Virus record (IMG/VR): IMGVR_UViG_3300027792_000015
Coordinates: 1 to 64,000 of that record
Origin: a virus
Direction: 5' to 3' (one strand)
Length of the DNA: 64,000 bases
A program made the position numbers and the translations under genes. How positions within the stretch are numbered: the stretch's first letter is position 1; each line of letters opens with the position of its first letter. Below are positions 8,272 through 16,487 of this stretch, in pieces. The notes under the pieces are model-generated. The model was given only the letters and a program-made list of their open reading frames with translations, made no database searches and was not told the origin of the DNA.

Positions 8272-8825
8272 ATAACAAAAAATTAAACGAATATAAATTA
8301 GCCTTCGTCGACACAGAAACAACCGGCCTCGACTATCACCAGCACGAAATTATAGAATTAGCTACACTGATTTACAACCAGCAAACAGACGAAATTGAAT
8401 CAGAATGGGAAACAAAAATCGCACCATCGCATATAGAAACAGCAAGTCCAGAAGCCTTAAAAATTAATGGCTACTACAATAACCCAGATACTTACACTGG
8501 AAATATTAATTCGGCATTAATTAAGTTTAACTCTCTCGTTGATGGATGTATAATAGTTGGTCAAAATATAAGTTTTGATTTGGGTTTTATATATTACAAT
8601 ATGAAGCCATTAAATATTAAGCCATCATTTGGAAGAAGATATTTGGAGATGATGGGAATGGCCTGGTTTGCTATTAAAGATTCCGATACAACCAAGATGA
8701 GCCTTGAAAGTTTCTGCAACAACTTTGGAATCCCTAATGTTGGAGCCCATAGTGCGTTGGTAGATTGCAGAAGAACATTCGAAGTATATAGACACTTAAA
8801 GGATTTTTATAGGGAGAATAAATGA
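8268..8825 (+). CDS. DnaQ-like 3'-5' exonuclease (DEDD family)
   Basis: 185 aa. ExoI motif FVDTETTGLD at residue 13, ExoII-like GQNISFDLGFI at about residue 98, and ExoIII GAHSALVDCRRT near residue 160, giving the D-E-D-D acidic set with the upstream His of the DEDDh type. Likely proofreading or trimming activity on DNA, like the epsilon subunit of polymerase III. It is in the same run as the DNA ligase gene. Confidence 0.85.
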   Translation: MNNKKLNEYKLAFVDTETTGLDYHQHEIIELATLIYNQQTDEIESEWETKIAPSHIETASPEALKINGYYNNPDTYTGNINSALIKFNSLVDGCIIVGQNISFDLGFIYYNMKPLNIKPSFGRRYLEMMGMAWFAIKDSDTTKMSLESFCNNFGIPNVGAHSALVDCRRTFEVYRHLKDFYRENK

Positions 8826-8947
8826 ATATGAGTTTTGAAAAAGTTTTAGAATTATTGAATGATATTAAAAATGGAGAGATTACAGTAGATGATGCAATTA
8901 GAGTTGTTAGTTATCTTAAAGATTATAATAAACAATCTACAAGATAG
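8822..8947 (+). CDS. Small hypothetical helical protein
   Basis: 41 aa (MNMSFEKVLELLNDIKNGEI...DDAIRVVSYLKDY). The ATGA overlap with the exonuclease stop supports translation. It resembles a short helical regulatory domain, but no family can be assigned. Confidence 0.6.
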   Translation: MNMSFEKVLELLNDIKNGEITVDDAIRVVSYLKDYNKQSTR

Positions 8948-8973
8948 TTATAAATTGAAACGAGAAAATATAA

Positions 8974-10290
8974 ATGAATACAATACTTTATCAGAGAACT
9001 AAACTTAATAAAATCCAAAGTTGGGAAATCAGTCTTAAAGAAAAAGGTGATTCTGGATTTCCAGAGGTATGGATTACTCACGGACAAGTTGGCGGAAAAC
9101 AACAAACCACTTTCGATATTATAAAAGAAGGCGTGAATATCGGCAAGGCAAATGAAACGACTCCGCTTCAACAGGCCAAGCTCGAAATGGAACGCAAAGT
9201 CACCAAGCAAGTGGATGATGGCTATAAGTATTCGATAGAGGAAGCCAGTGAAATTAAGACAATAGATTTTACAAAGCCGATGGATAAGTCATTGTGTTTC
9301 TATAAACCAAAAAACAAAATTGAAGATGACAAACTTGCTGCCCTAATTAAAAGCAAGAATGCAGTTTTGTCTTTGAAGCGCGACGGACAAATGATGGTGG
9401 CGCGTTCGTCGTCCGACTTTGGTATAGAAATCTGGTCCCGTAAGATGGATTTAAGCACAGACAAATTTCCTCATATAGTAGAAGGTTTGTCTGGACTTCC
9501 AAATAAAACTATCTTGCTCGGTGAAATGATTTACTTAAACAAAAGTGGCACCGATAATTTTAAATTGGCATCCAGTATTTGTAGGAGCGACCCAGAGGAA
9601 GCGGTAAGAAAGCAAAAGGAAATAGGGTTTGCTACATATTATATATTCGACCTGGCGTTTTACGAAGGCAAAAATCTTCTTATTACTAAAACCTTTTCGG
9701 AGCGCAGGAAAATATTAGAGGATATGTTTTCTAAATTTAACTCCAAACATATTTTGCTCTCGACAATATTTAATATGTCTGTTGATAAGTGTATGAACCA
9801 TGTTGAGGAAAATGGTTTAGAGGGTCTTGTCGTTTGGGATAATTCTAAACTAATAAAGCCAGAAGATGCTTTTTCGTTTAACGGTTCTGCGAATAGGCCA
9901 AACTGTGTGTTCAAGCGGAAAAATTTTAAAGAGGATGACTTCATAGTGAGATGGGACCCGGACAACAAAATAGGAAATTACGGAAACGGGAAACTAAAAG
10001 AATGGGTTGGTAATGTTTTTATATACCAATTGTTTGAAGGCAAGGAAGTATTCCTCGGCAAAGTTGGGGGAGGCTTATCAGAAGAATTGAGAAAATTTTA
10101 CACAGATGTTTCGTTGTTCCCGCGCGTTTGGTCAATTAAATATGAGTTTGCGCAACCTGGCACTGGAAAATTAAGGTTCCCGGTGTTCATGAGGGACAGA
10201 ACTACGCAGGGAGATAAAGATATTTCTGAATGTCTTATGAGCGAAGAAATAATTAGTGCAAGAGAAGAAGTCGAAGAGGAAGAAGAATAA
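8974..10290 (+). CDS. ATP-dependent DNA ligase with N-terminal WGR-like domain
   Basis: 438 aa. Residues 1-90 (WEISLKEKGDSGFPEVWITHGQVGGKQQ) resemble a WGR-type DNA-binding domain. The nucleotidyltransferase follows: motif I LKRDGQMM with the AMP-accepting lysine near residue 133, motif III-like LGEMIYL, motif IV LEGLVVWD and motif V CVFKRKNF. The OB-fold follows to the acidic tail VEEEEE. It seals nicks during replication and repair. The domain layout is typical of ligases of large phages. Confidence 0.88.
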   Translation: MNTILYQRTKLNKIQSWEISLKEKGDSGFPEVWITHGQVGGKQQTTFDIIKEGVNIGKANETTPLQQAKLEMERKVTKQVDDGYKYSIEEASEIKTIDFTKPMDKSLCFYKPKNKIEDDKLAALIKSKNAVLSLKRDGQMMVARSSSDFGIEIWSRKMDLSTDKFPHIVEGLSGLPNKTILLGEMIYLNKSGTDNFKLASSICRSDPEEAVRKQKEIGFATYYIFDLAFYEGKNLLITKTFSERRKILEDMFSKFNSKHILLSTIFNMSVDKCMNHVEENGLEGLVVWDNSKLIKPEDAFSFNGSANRPNCVFKRKNFKEDDFIVRWDPDNKIGNYGNGKLKEWVGNVFIYQLFEGKEVFLGKVGGGLSEELRKFYTDVSLFPRVWSIKYEFAQPGTGKLRFPVFMRDRTTQGDKDISECLMSEEIISAREEVEEEEE

Positions 10291-10310
10291 ACTCACACAA
10301 GGAGATTAGA

Positions 10311-10697
10311 ATGGAAAGAAACGAACTTATGGCCGAATATGCGGTGGAAGAATTCCTTAAACAAGATACACCAAATGTTGGCATAAAATATAATATTAGA
10401 GTTAGGTATGGAAAATCACCTGCCGGAGCGCGACAATCTGCGTTGGTCACCGTGAAAGAGGGCGACTTGATTTTTTTCGGAATCTCAAAATGTCATCCCA
10501 AGAAAGACAAGTTCAATAAGGCAATGGCATTAGAGATTGCTTTTGGCCGGGCGCAAAAGGCCATGAAAGAATATAAGAAAAATTCGGAAACCATAAATGA
10601 TTATTTGCCCATCTACAAACTAATGGGAGCAGCAGATGTTACTGATGCTGTTAGGATAGTTGAATATTTCCGGGCGCTTAATGAGATTATGCAATGA
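10311..10697 (+). CDS. Hypothetical protein
   Basis: 128 aa, AGGAG RBS upstream. A beta-rich N-terminal part (NIRVRYGKSPAGARQSALVTVK) is followed by a helical part. It was possibly built around the DNA ligase operon. No family recognised. Confidence 0.7.
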   Translation: MERNELMAEYAVEEFLKQDTPNVGIKYNIRVRYGKSPAGARQSALVTVKEGDLIFFGISKCHPKKDKFNKAMALEIAFGRAQKAMKEYKKNSETINDYLPIYKLMGAADVTDAVRIVEYFRALNEIMQ

Positions 10698-10706
10698 AAG
10701 GTATCG

Positions 10707-11123
10707 GTGATTGCTATGATAAGATCAGATGAGGAATGGGTTTCTCTTTGTAGGGTTGATGACAACGGTGCAATTTGTTTTACCGACGAATATCTGGCTT
10801 TGACAAACACCGTAAGTGGATGTCCAAGGAAATTGGCATCACACTTGATAGCACATTGGACGCCAGAGTTTGGAACACTTTTAGATTACTTTGGGCCGCC
10901 GGACGAGGAAGAAGATCGATTTTCTGGAATTGACGGTGAGCCCATGGATGTCAAAGAAGATGTGACTGATTTGTGGGAATACTATGATATCCCATTTAAG
11001 GGATTAGATGGAGAATTTTATAGAGATATACTTCGGGCTAAATTAATTTCAATGAAGCTTCCGAAGAGGCTAATAAATAAATACGTGGCGACGGCCAAAA
11101 AGAACCTAAATGGAGATTTATAA
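10707..11123 (+). CDS. Hypothetical acidic protein
   Basis: 138 aa with a GTG start at 10707, 5 nt after AAAGG; an ATG three codons later is the alternative. Acidic middle (FGPPDEEEDRFSGIDGEPMD) and basic C-terminal helix. Function unknown. Confidence 0.65.
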   Translation: MIAMIRSDEEWVSLCRVDDNGAICFTDEYLALTNTVSGCPRKLASHLIAHWTPEFGTLLDYFGPPDEEEDRFSGIDGEPMDVKEDVTDLWEYYDIPFKGLDGEFYRDILRAKLISMKLPKRLINKYVATAKKNLNGDL

Positions 11124-11125
11124 AT

Positions 11126-11392
11126 ATGGCAGAAGAAAAGAAAGAACTAAGATGCGTGTGGAATATGGGAACAGATTGCGGTGGAACAGTTGAAGAACTT
11201 GAAATGTTCAATAAGTCTATCAAGATACCTGTGTGCGAGAACCACAAGTCAGAGCACCAAATCTTGGTAATACTACACAAAAACAAATATGATATTGAAG
11301 AAGTTTTGAAGTGGACCGCAGACAAACGAAAGGAAGAAATGTTAATTTTGAAATTGTCAGGGTTACTTACAGATGAGGACACTGAATTGTGA
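11126..11392 (+). CDS. Hypothetical protein
   Basis: 88 aa. Begins MAEEKKELRCVWNMGTDC and has Cys and His residues (CENHKSEHQ) that could form a metal site. Followed at once by the inserted HNH nuclease gene. Function unknown. Confidence 0.65.
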   Translation: MAEEKKELRCVWNMGTDCGGTVEELEMFNKSIKIPVCENHKSEHQILVILHKNKYDIEEVLKWTADKRKEEMLILKLSGLLTDEDTEL

Positions 11393-11399
11393 TCCAAGT

Positions 11400-12161
11400 A
11401 TGCCAAAACAAAATAAACAATATAGTTACGACGAAATTGTAAAATGGTCGGAGGAATATAAAAAAACTTATTCGTTTTACAATACTGGAAAAATATTTGG
11501 AGTGGATTACAAAATTGTAAGACAGTTATTGATTGAGAACAAGTCATCCTTAAACCTTCAAACAAAGCAAGACTTAATTGATGCCGGGTTAAGGAAATGT
11601 AGTTTGTGCAGTAAAATAAAACCAAATTGTGATTTTGGTTCTTATAAACAAAAGAGCAGGTGCAAAGAATGCTCAAAAGAAATGAGTAAGAAATATCGAG
11701 AGGACAATTTAGAAAAATGTCTTACGGCAGAAAGAAAATGGTATAACACTAATAAGAAATATAAATCACAGTATAGAAAAAAATATGTAGAGTTAAAGAA
11801 AGATGATCCGGTTTTCAAATTAAAGAAACGATTAAGAAACAGAATTAGAGATGCTATAAAAAACAACAAGAAACCCGGGTCATCTATTAAGTGTCTTGGA
11901 TGCACTTTGCAAGAATTAAAAGAGTATATGGAAAAATTATTTTATGATAATCCAGGGAACGGAGAAAAAATGACTTGGGAAAATTATTCTCATTCTGGTT
12001 GGCACATAGATCATAAAATACCGTTAGTGTCGTTTGATTTGACCGACTTAAAACAATTTGAGAAAGCCTGTCATTACACTAATTTGCAGCCTTTGTGGTC
12101 CAGCGATCACAAGAAAAAGACAGTGTTAGATTTAAAGAAGTTCAGAAACAAAAAACCTTAA
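11400..12161 (+). CDS. HNH homing-type endonuclease (copy 1)
   Basis: 253 aa from ATG 11400. N-terminal DNA-recognition-like region (EIVKWSEEYKKTYSFYNTGKIFGV), a zinc motif CSLCSKIKPNCDF...CKECSK near residue 70, a basic linker, then the HNH core GWHIDHKIPLVSF...CHYTNLQPLWSSDHKKK. The core matches free-standing HNH nucleases of phages. The gene sits directly ahead of the MoxR gene as a probable mobile insertion. A second copy is at 58460. Confidence 0.85.
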   Translation: MPKQNKQYSYDEIVKWSEEYKKTYSFYNTGKIFGVDYKIVRQLLIENKSSLNLQTKQDLIDAGLRKCSLCSKIKPNCDFGSYKQKSRCKECSKEMSKKYREDNLEKCLTAERKWYNTNKKYKSQYRKKYVELKKDDPVFKLKKRLRNRIRDAIKNNKKPGSSIKCLGCTLQELKEYMEKLFYDNPGNGEKMTWENYSHSGWHIDHKIPLVSFDLTDLKQFEKACHYTNLQPLWSSDHKKKTVLDLKKFRNKKP

Positions 12162-12175
12162 AGTAGGAGTTCAGT

Positions 12176-13255
12176 ATGAAGATATCAGATGCGTATGGAA
12201 TCGTTAAGAATTGTGTTAAGAACCACACTTGTGCCATGTTATGGGGCGCTCCTGGCATTGGTAAGAGTTCGCTTATTCACCAGATTGCGGCAGAGCTAAA
12301 TTGCAAGATGTTGGATTTGCGTTTGGCACAATTGGAACCAACCGATCTTCGTGGTGTTCCTATGCCCAACAAGACCACCGGAAGGGCTGACTGGTTCTTG
12401 CCTGGGTTCTGGCCAGATCGTGCTACCGAGGATTGTGAGCGCGAGGTAGTGGATTCGGAGGGCAAGAAGCAAATGGTGAAGGTTAAGGCGGGATGTTGCC
12501 CCACTGGTCCTGGTATTGTGTTCTTGGATGAGATTGAGAAGGCTCCCGTATCTGTCAAGAATGCGTCGTTGCAGTTGGTTCTCGATCGCATGATTGGTTC
12601 TTACAAGCTTCCTGATGACTGGGCTCTTGTTTGCGCTGGAAACCGTGAGGAAGATGGGTGTTTCTCGGCTCCGCTGGGAAGTGCTTTGTCTAACCGTATG
12701 ATTCACTTGGAGGTTGAGCCTGATGTTGAGTCTTGGGGAGCATGGGCCAGGGATAACGGAATTGTGGATGACATCATTGGGTTCTTGCACTTTAAGCCAG
12801 AGTTGCTATACAAGCAAACCGAAGATCACGCATTCCCCAGTCCGCGTTCTTGGGAAATGGGTTCTCGGCTTATCGAAACCGTGAGCACCCAAAAGGACCA
12901 AAAGGAGTTGCTGAGTGCGTCGGTTGGTCGTGGCAGTGCGAGTGAGTATGTTGTGTGGGCCAACGTGTATAAGAGCGTTGATCCCGAGGCCGTGTTGTCT
13001 GGGCAGTTCCCTGATTTCGGCGGAAAGGACCAAAGTTTTAAGTATGCCGTGACAATGGCTGTTGCTTTCCACTTGCGTAAGCGTAAGCTGGGAATCAAGA
13101 AGGTAGAGGATAACCTCGCGAAATTCTTGGGAAGTTTGTCCCCAGAATTAAGGGTCATATTTTTAAAGCAGCAGTCCTTGAATATTATGGAGTCTATGGC
13201 GAAGGCTCCCGCATTTAAGGGTATGATTAAAGATATCATGAAAATTGCCTGCTAA
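12176..13255 (+). CDS. MoxR-family AAA+ ATPase
   Basis: 359 aa. Walker A GAPGIGKSS (about residue 24), Walker B IVFLDEIEKA (about residue 115), sensor-like CAGNREEDG and an arginine in LSNRM. The LRGVPMP and WFLPGFW segments are typical of MoxR proteins that pair with VWA proteins. The VWA-metallopeptidase gene at 15306 is the expected partner; such pairs act as chaperones or remodellers of protein complexes. Codon use is unusually rich in GC-ending and CGT/GGT codons compared with neighbours, which suggests strong expression. TAGGAG RBS. Confidence 0.88.
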   Translation: MKISDAYGIVKNCVKNHTCAMLWGAPGIGKSSLIHQIAAELNCKMLDLRLAQLEPTDLRGVPMPNKTTGRADWFLPGFWPDRATEDCEREVVDSEGKKQMVKVKAGCCPTGPGIVFLDEIEKAPVSVKNASLQLVLDRMIGSYKLPDDWALVCAGNREEDGCFSAPLGSALSNRMIHLEVEPDVESWGAWARDNGIVDDIIGFLHFKPELLYKQTEDHAFPSPRSWEMGSRLIETVSTQKDQKELLSASVGRGSASEYVVWANVYKSVDPEAVLSGQFPDFGGKDQSFKYAVTMAVAFHLRKRKLGIKKVEDNLAKFLGSLSPELRVIFLKQQSLNIMESMAKAPAFKGMIKDIMKIAC

Positions 13256-13285
13256 CTTATTGAAATCATTGAACAATTTCGGTAA

Positions 13286-13313
13286 TTGACATTTTTGCGT
13301 AACCCCCTATAAG
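13286..13313 (+). promoter_or_regulatory. Sigma70-type promoter
   Basis: TTGACA (13286-13291), 16-nt spacer, TATAAG (13308-13313). The -10 box lies inside the left arm of a 16-bp inverted repeat, so binding of a dimeric protein or hairpin formation could affect initiation. It faces the Vsr-like nuclease gene at 13361. Confidence 0.65.
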
Positions 13314-13349
13314 TAAGTAATGTGAAAATAAATTTACTTATAGGGGGTT
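13301..13349 (+). repeat. Perfect inverted repeat overlapping a -10 box
   Basis: AACCCCCTATAAGTAA (13301-13316) and its exact complement TTACTTATAGGGGGTT (13334-13349), with a 17-nt centre. There is no T-tract after it, so it is less like a terminator than like an operator or a leader hairpin. Confidence 0.75.
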
Positions 13350-13360
13350 GATTAGGATTT

Positions 13361-14386
13361 ATGGAACAAAATAACAATGTTTTATATTGCGACCTTCATA
13401 AGTTTGAATGGACTTTCAATAAACTAAATAAGAGTAAGTGTAGGTTTTGCAAGTGTAACGAACCAACAATTGACCAAATTACAAAGTTTATCTCTGATAA
13501 AAATGGAACATTGATTTCTTTTTCTGATAAAAAAGATGGCCGATGGTATAAGATAAAGTGTAATGTTCATCAAACAATTTGGGATGTGCGGTGGAGGACT
13601 TTAACAAAACGCAAGAGTTGGTGTAGGAAATGTTTCTTTGATAGAATTAGAATTTCTTATGACGATATTAATAATCTCGTAATATCAAGAAATGGAATAC
13701 TACTTTCTGAAAATTGTTCAGGAAGTTTAGAAAAATTTCGGATACGATGTTCCGAGTGTTTATATGAATGGGAAACAAATTGGACAATATTAAAAATGGG
13801 AAGTTGGTGTCCAAAGTGTTCAAAAGTTGCACCTCACACGATTGAAGAAATACAAAATTTAGTTTCAGAAAAAGGTGGAACATTATTAGATACGCATGTT
13901 AATGGTGTCCGTGATAAAATACAAATAAAATGTAGTTGTGAAAATATCTTTACATTGGATCTTGGTAATTTTTTAAGAGGCAATTGGTGCAGTAAGTGTA
14001 GTGAGAAATATAAAACACAAAAAGAATTATCAAAAATTATAGAAGACTTATTTCCGGATAAAAAGATTCACACATGCTATCGTGGTTTCGATTGGTTGCG
14101 TTATGTAGATAAGTTAGAAATTGATATATGGGTTCCAGAAATGAAATTGGCCATAGAATATGATGGCTTACAACATTTCCGTCCAGTAAAGTATTTTGGA
14201 GCAAAGACAGATGAAGATGCACAAAAAGCATTTGATATCATTTCTGCTCGCGACGCAAAGAAAAACGAGTTGATCGCGGCCCATTCAAACGAAATAAAGC
14301 ATTTTGTCAGATTCAATTATTCAGAAACCATAACCAAAGAATTCGTAGAACAGAAACTTAAACAGGAACTAAACAATGAAAGGTAG
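13361..14386 (+). CDS. Vsr-like endonuclease with zinc-ribbon repeats (copy 1)
   Basis: 341 aa. The N-terminal two thirds hold repeated treble-clef or zinc-ribbon units of about 65 residues, each ending W...WCxKC (CRFCKC, WCRKCF, WCPKCS, WCSKCS). The C-terminal domain has LEIDIWVPEMKLAIEYDGLQHF, the PD-(D/E)XK/Vsr-type nuclease core with acidic residues and the QHF signature. Similar genes at 16487 and 32587. Such proteins act as free-standing homing endonucleases; it sits between two genes of the MoxR-VWA set. Confidence 0.8.
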   Translation: MEQNNNVLYCDLHKFEWTFNKLNKSKCRFCKCNEPTIDQITKFISDKNGTLISFSDKKDGRWYKIKCNVHQTIWDVRWRTLTKRKSWCRKCFFDRIRISYDDINNLVISRNGILLSENCSGSLEKFRIRCSECLYEWETNWTILKMGSWCPKCSKVAPHTIEEIQNLVSEKGGTLLDTHVNGVRDKIQIKCSCENIFTLDLGNFLRGNWCSKCSEKYKTQKELSKIIEDLFPDKKIHTCYRGFDWLRYVDKLEIDIWVPEMKLAIEYDGLQHFRPVKYFGAKTDEDAQKAFDIISARDAKKNELIAAHSNEIKHFVRFNYSETITKEFVEQKLKQELNNER

Positions 14387-14389
14387 AGC

Positions 14390-15313
14390 ATGGAAGCAAA
14401 TGGATATATAAAAGGGTTGTCTGCCGGGGACTTGCAAACATGGCAGTTGGAAAAATTAAACCACGAAGCACTCATAGACTTAATAACCGAAGATATAAGA
14501 ATAGAACCTATACTTTGCAAAATAGTTTCCGAATCTACCGACGCTAATTTTTTTAAAATGCTAAATACGAGAATGATCAATAGCGCTTTTAATAATTATA
14601 TTCTATTAAAAAATGCCTATAATGACAAAGTAAAATCTACTCCCGAGCCCTTTATATATGATGCTCGCTATGGCTATGTGGATTATCCGCAGGAAAGAAA
14701 AGAGTTTGTTGTGTGGAGTAGATTAAATGATGAAAACAGAAAAATAGAAATTTGTAGATGGTTAGACAATCAATCATCAATTGTGTATGCGTTTTCATTA
14801 GACTGGCCTTGGCTTGAAAAAGACGAGTATTTGTCCAATAAAGTGGCAGAAAAAATTGTGCAAAGCAACAATGGTTCGATAGGACCTTTCTGTCATAATG
14901 TTTCCAGTATTATGTTAGAAAAATATGAGAAACAAATATTAGAGTATTTGTTGTCAAATAAATCATTTGATGTGGCGAGTGCCTTACTGCAAAATAGTAA
15001 TTCGATTGATAGTCTTATTATTGCGGCATTTAGAACTTTAAGTAAAACAAGTAATATTAGAGTATTTCCGCAAACTATACTTGCGCCAATAAAGAAATCG
15101 CATTTTTCTGCGCTTCCATCTGTTACTCGCCTCAAATTGTTAGAAAATTTGTGTGAATACAAAGTTAGGAAAATAAATTTAATAGACATAAAAACTGACG
15201 AAGACCTACAACCACTTTTATTTGGCGTATCTTTGAAATACAATTATAGGGCCGCAAGAGTGGTTAGGGATTTCAATTTAAAATTTTTAAACCAAGGAGT
15301 TAGAAATGAGTAA
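14390..15313 (+). CDS. Helical hypothetical protein of a five-member family
   Basis: 307 aa, almost entirely helical. The end PSVTRLKLLENL...DLQPLLFGVS is shared in pattern with the proteins at 17788, 19495, 42705 and 43651: an R-[LF]-x3-[LI]-x-x-[LM] helix, then [LI]LF and a final helix. It lies between MoxR and VWA genes, so it may be a subunit or substrate adaptor of that complex. Confidence 0.7.
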   Translation: MEANGYIKGLSAGDLQTWQLEKLNHEALIDLITEDIRIEPILCKIVSESTDANFFKMLNTRMINSAFNNYILLKNAYNDKVKSTPEPFIYDARYGYVDYPQERKEFVVWSRLNDENRKIEICRWLDNQSSIVYAFSLDWPWLEKDEYLSNKVAEKIVQSNNGSIGPFCHNVSSIMLEKYEKQILEYLLSNKSFDVASALLQNSNSIDSLIIAAFRTLSKTSNIRVFPQTILAPIKKSHFSALPSVTRLKLLENLCEYKVRKINLIDIKTDEDLQPLLFGVSLKYNYRAARVVRDFNLKFLNQGVRNE

Positions 15314-16487
15314 GTTTCGCGATCAATCATTGGGTGAAGAGGAAGACATTAGTCCGGAGATAGTTTCCAAGGCAGCCATGAAAATGGGAAACAGTAGAGC
15401 ACGTTTGCTACTACAACAACCATTTTACGGTGTGTTGCTGTCTATGGTGGATTTTATTCCAGAGAAAGCAATTCCAACTATGGCTACTGATGGAGCAAAA
15501 ATTTATTATAATCCAAGGTATGTGTGTGAAGATTTGACCGACGATGAGGTGTTCGGTGTTATTTTGCACGAGATTAGCCACTGCATTTATTTACATTGCA
15601 CCGCTAAACGAAGGCTTAATAGGGCCCACAAGCGTTGGAACTTTGCAACAGACTATGCCGTAAATCTTGAAATCAAAGATCTTGGGTATGCGTTGCCACA
15701 AAATATTTTGCTTGACCAAAAATACAGAGACATGAATGCCGAGCAAATTTATGATACGCTGCCCGATGATGACAAAGTACTTGCAGCTTTGGGCGGAAAT
15801 TTTGACATTCACATAGACAATAGCGACGAGGCTTCTTGGGATGACATGGAAGACAAAATCATTACTGCCTATGAGATGACCAAGAACGCGAAGGGAAAGG
15901 GCGATATCCCCGCTGGCATTAAGAGGTGGATTGACAAACTACGTAAGGCACGAGTCAAGTGGGAGAGAGTATTCCATCGCTATGTTGGTCAAGCTTTGGC
16001 AAAGGATGACTACTCATTTACCAGAGTGAATAAGAGATTTTTGGGCCAGGACATGTATTTGCCAGACATGAGAAGCCATATTATTGGCAGTGTGGTAGTG
16101 GCAATTGATACCAGCGGTTCGATAGGTAAGAATTGTATCGAACAATTTGCCGCCGAAATTGCAAAGATAAGTTATTTGATTGAGGATATCACTTGTATTA
16201 CTTGCGATGCTGAAATTCACGAAGTAGTTAAAGTAAAAAAGTTTGAGAACTTTACCAAGAAACTTCACTTCAAGGGCGGCGGCGGAACAAGTCATAAGCC
16301 AGTGTTTGAGCATATAAAGAAAATGAAGCAAAATGTAGAGCTCCTTGTGGCGCTCACTGACATGTATTCAGACATCCAAGACATAAAGAAACCGGCCTAT
16401 CCTGTGCTTTGGGTATCAACGAGTGAAATAACAACTGCTCCCTTTGGACAAGTAGTTCAAATTCCAAATGACAAGGGAGACTGGTAA
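15306..16487 (+). CDS. VWA-like protein with N-terminal metallopeptidase-like domain
   Basis: 393 aa. HEISHCIYLH (about residue 89) is a zinc-peptidase-like HExxH motif, followed by WNFATDYAVN. From about residue 258, VVVAIDTSGSIG is the MIDAS DxSxS motif of a von Willebrand A domain, with LTDMYSD later. This two-part architecture matches the DUF2201/VWA proteins that pair with MoxR ATPases (gene at 12176). AGGAG RBS; 8-nt overlap with the upstream gene. Confidence 0.85.
   Translation: MSKFRDQSLGEEEDISPEIVSKAAMKMGNSRARLLLQQPFYGVLLSMVDFIPEKAIPTMATDGAKIYYNPRYVCEDLTDDEVFGVILHEISHCIYLHCTAKRRLNRAHKRWNFATDYAVNLEIKDLGYALPQNILLDQKYRDMNAEQIYDTLPDDDKVLAALGGNFDIHIDNSDEASWDDMEDKIITAYEMTKNAKGKGDIPAGIKRWIDKLRKARVKWERVFHRYVGQALAKDDYSFTRVNKRFLGQDMYLPDMRSHIIGSVVVAIDTSGSIGKNCIEQFAAEIAKISYLIEDITCITCDAEIHEVVKVKKFENFTKKLHFKGGGGTSHKPVFEHIKKMKQNVELLVALTDMYSDIQDIKKPAYPVLWVSTSEITTAPFGQVVQIPNDKGDW

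Noticed and set aside
11038-11676. Antisense open frame of 212 codons
   Set aside because: Its composition (Ser, Phe, Leu, Cys rich) is the mirror of the sense genes, and sense genes with RBS and overlaps fully explain the region.
12277-12790. Two overlapping antisense frames inside the MoxR gene
   Set aside because: They result from GC-ending codons in MoxR; no RBS and no recognisable protein pattern.
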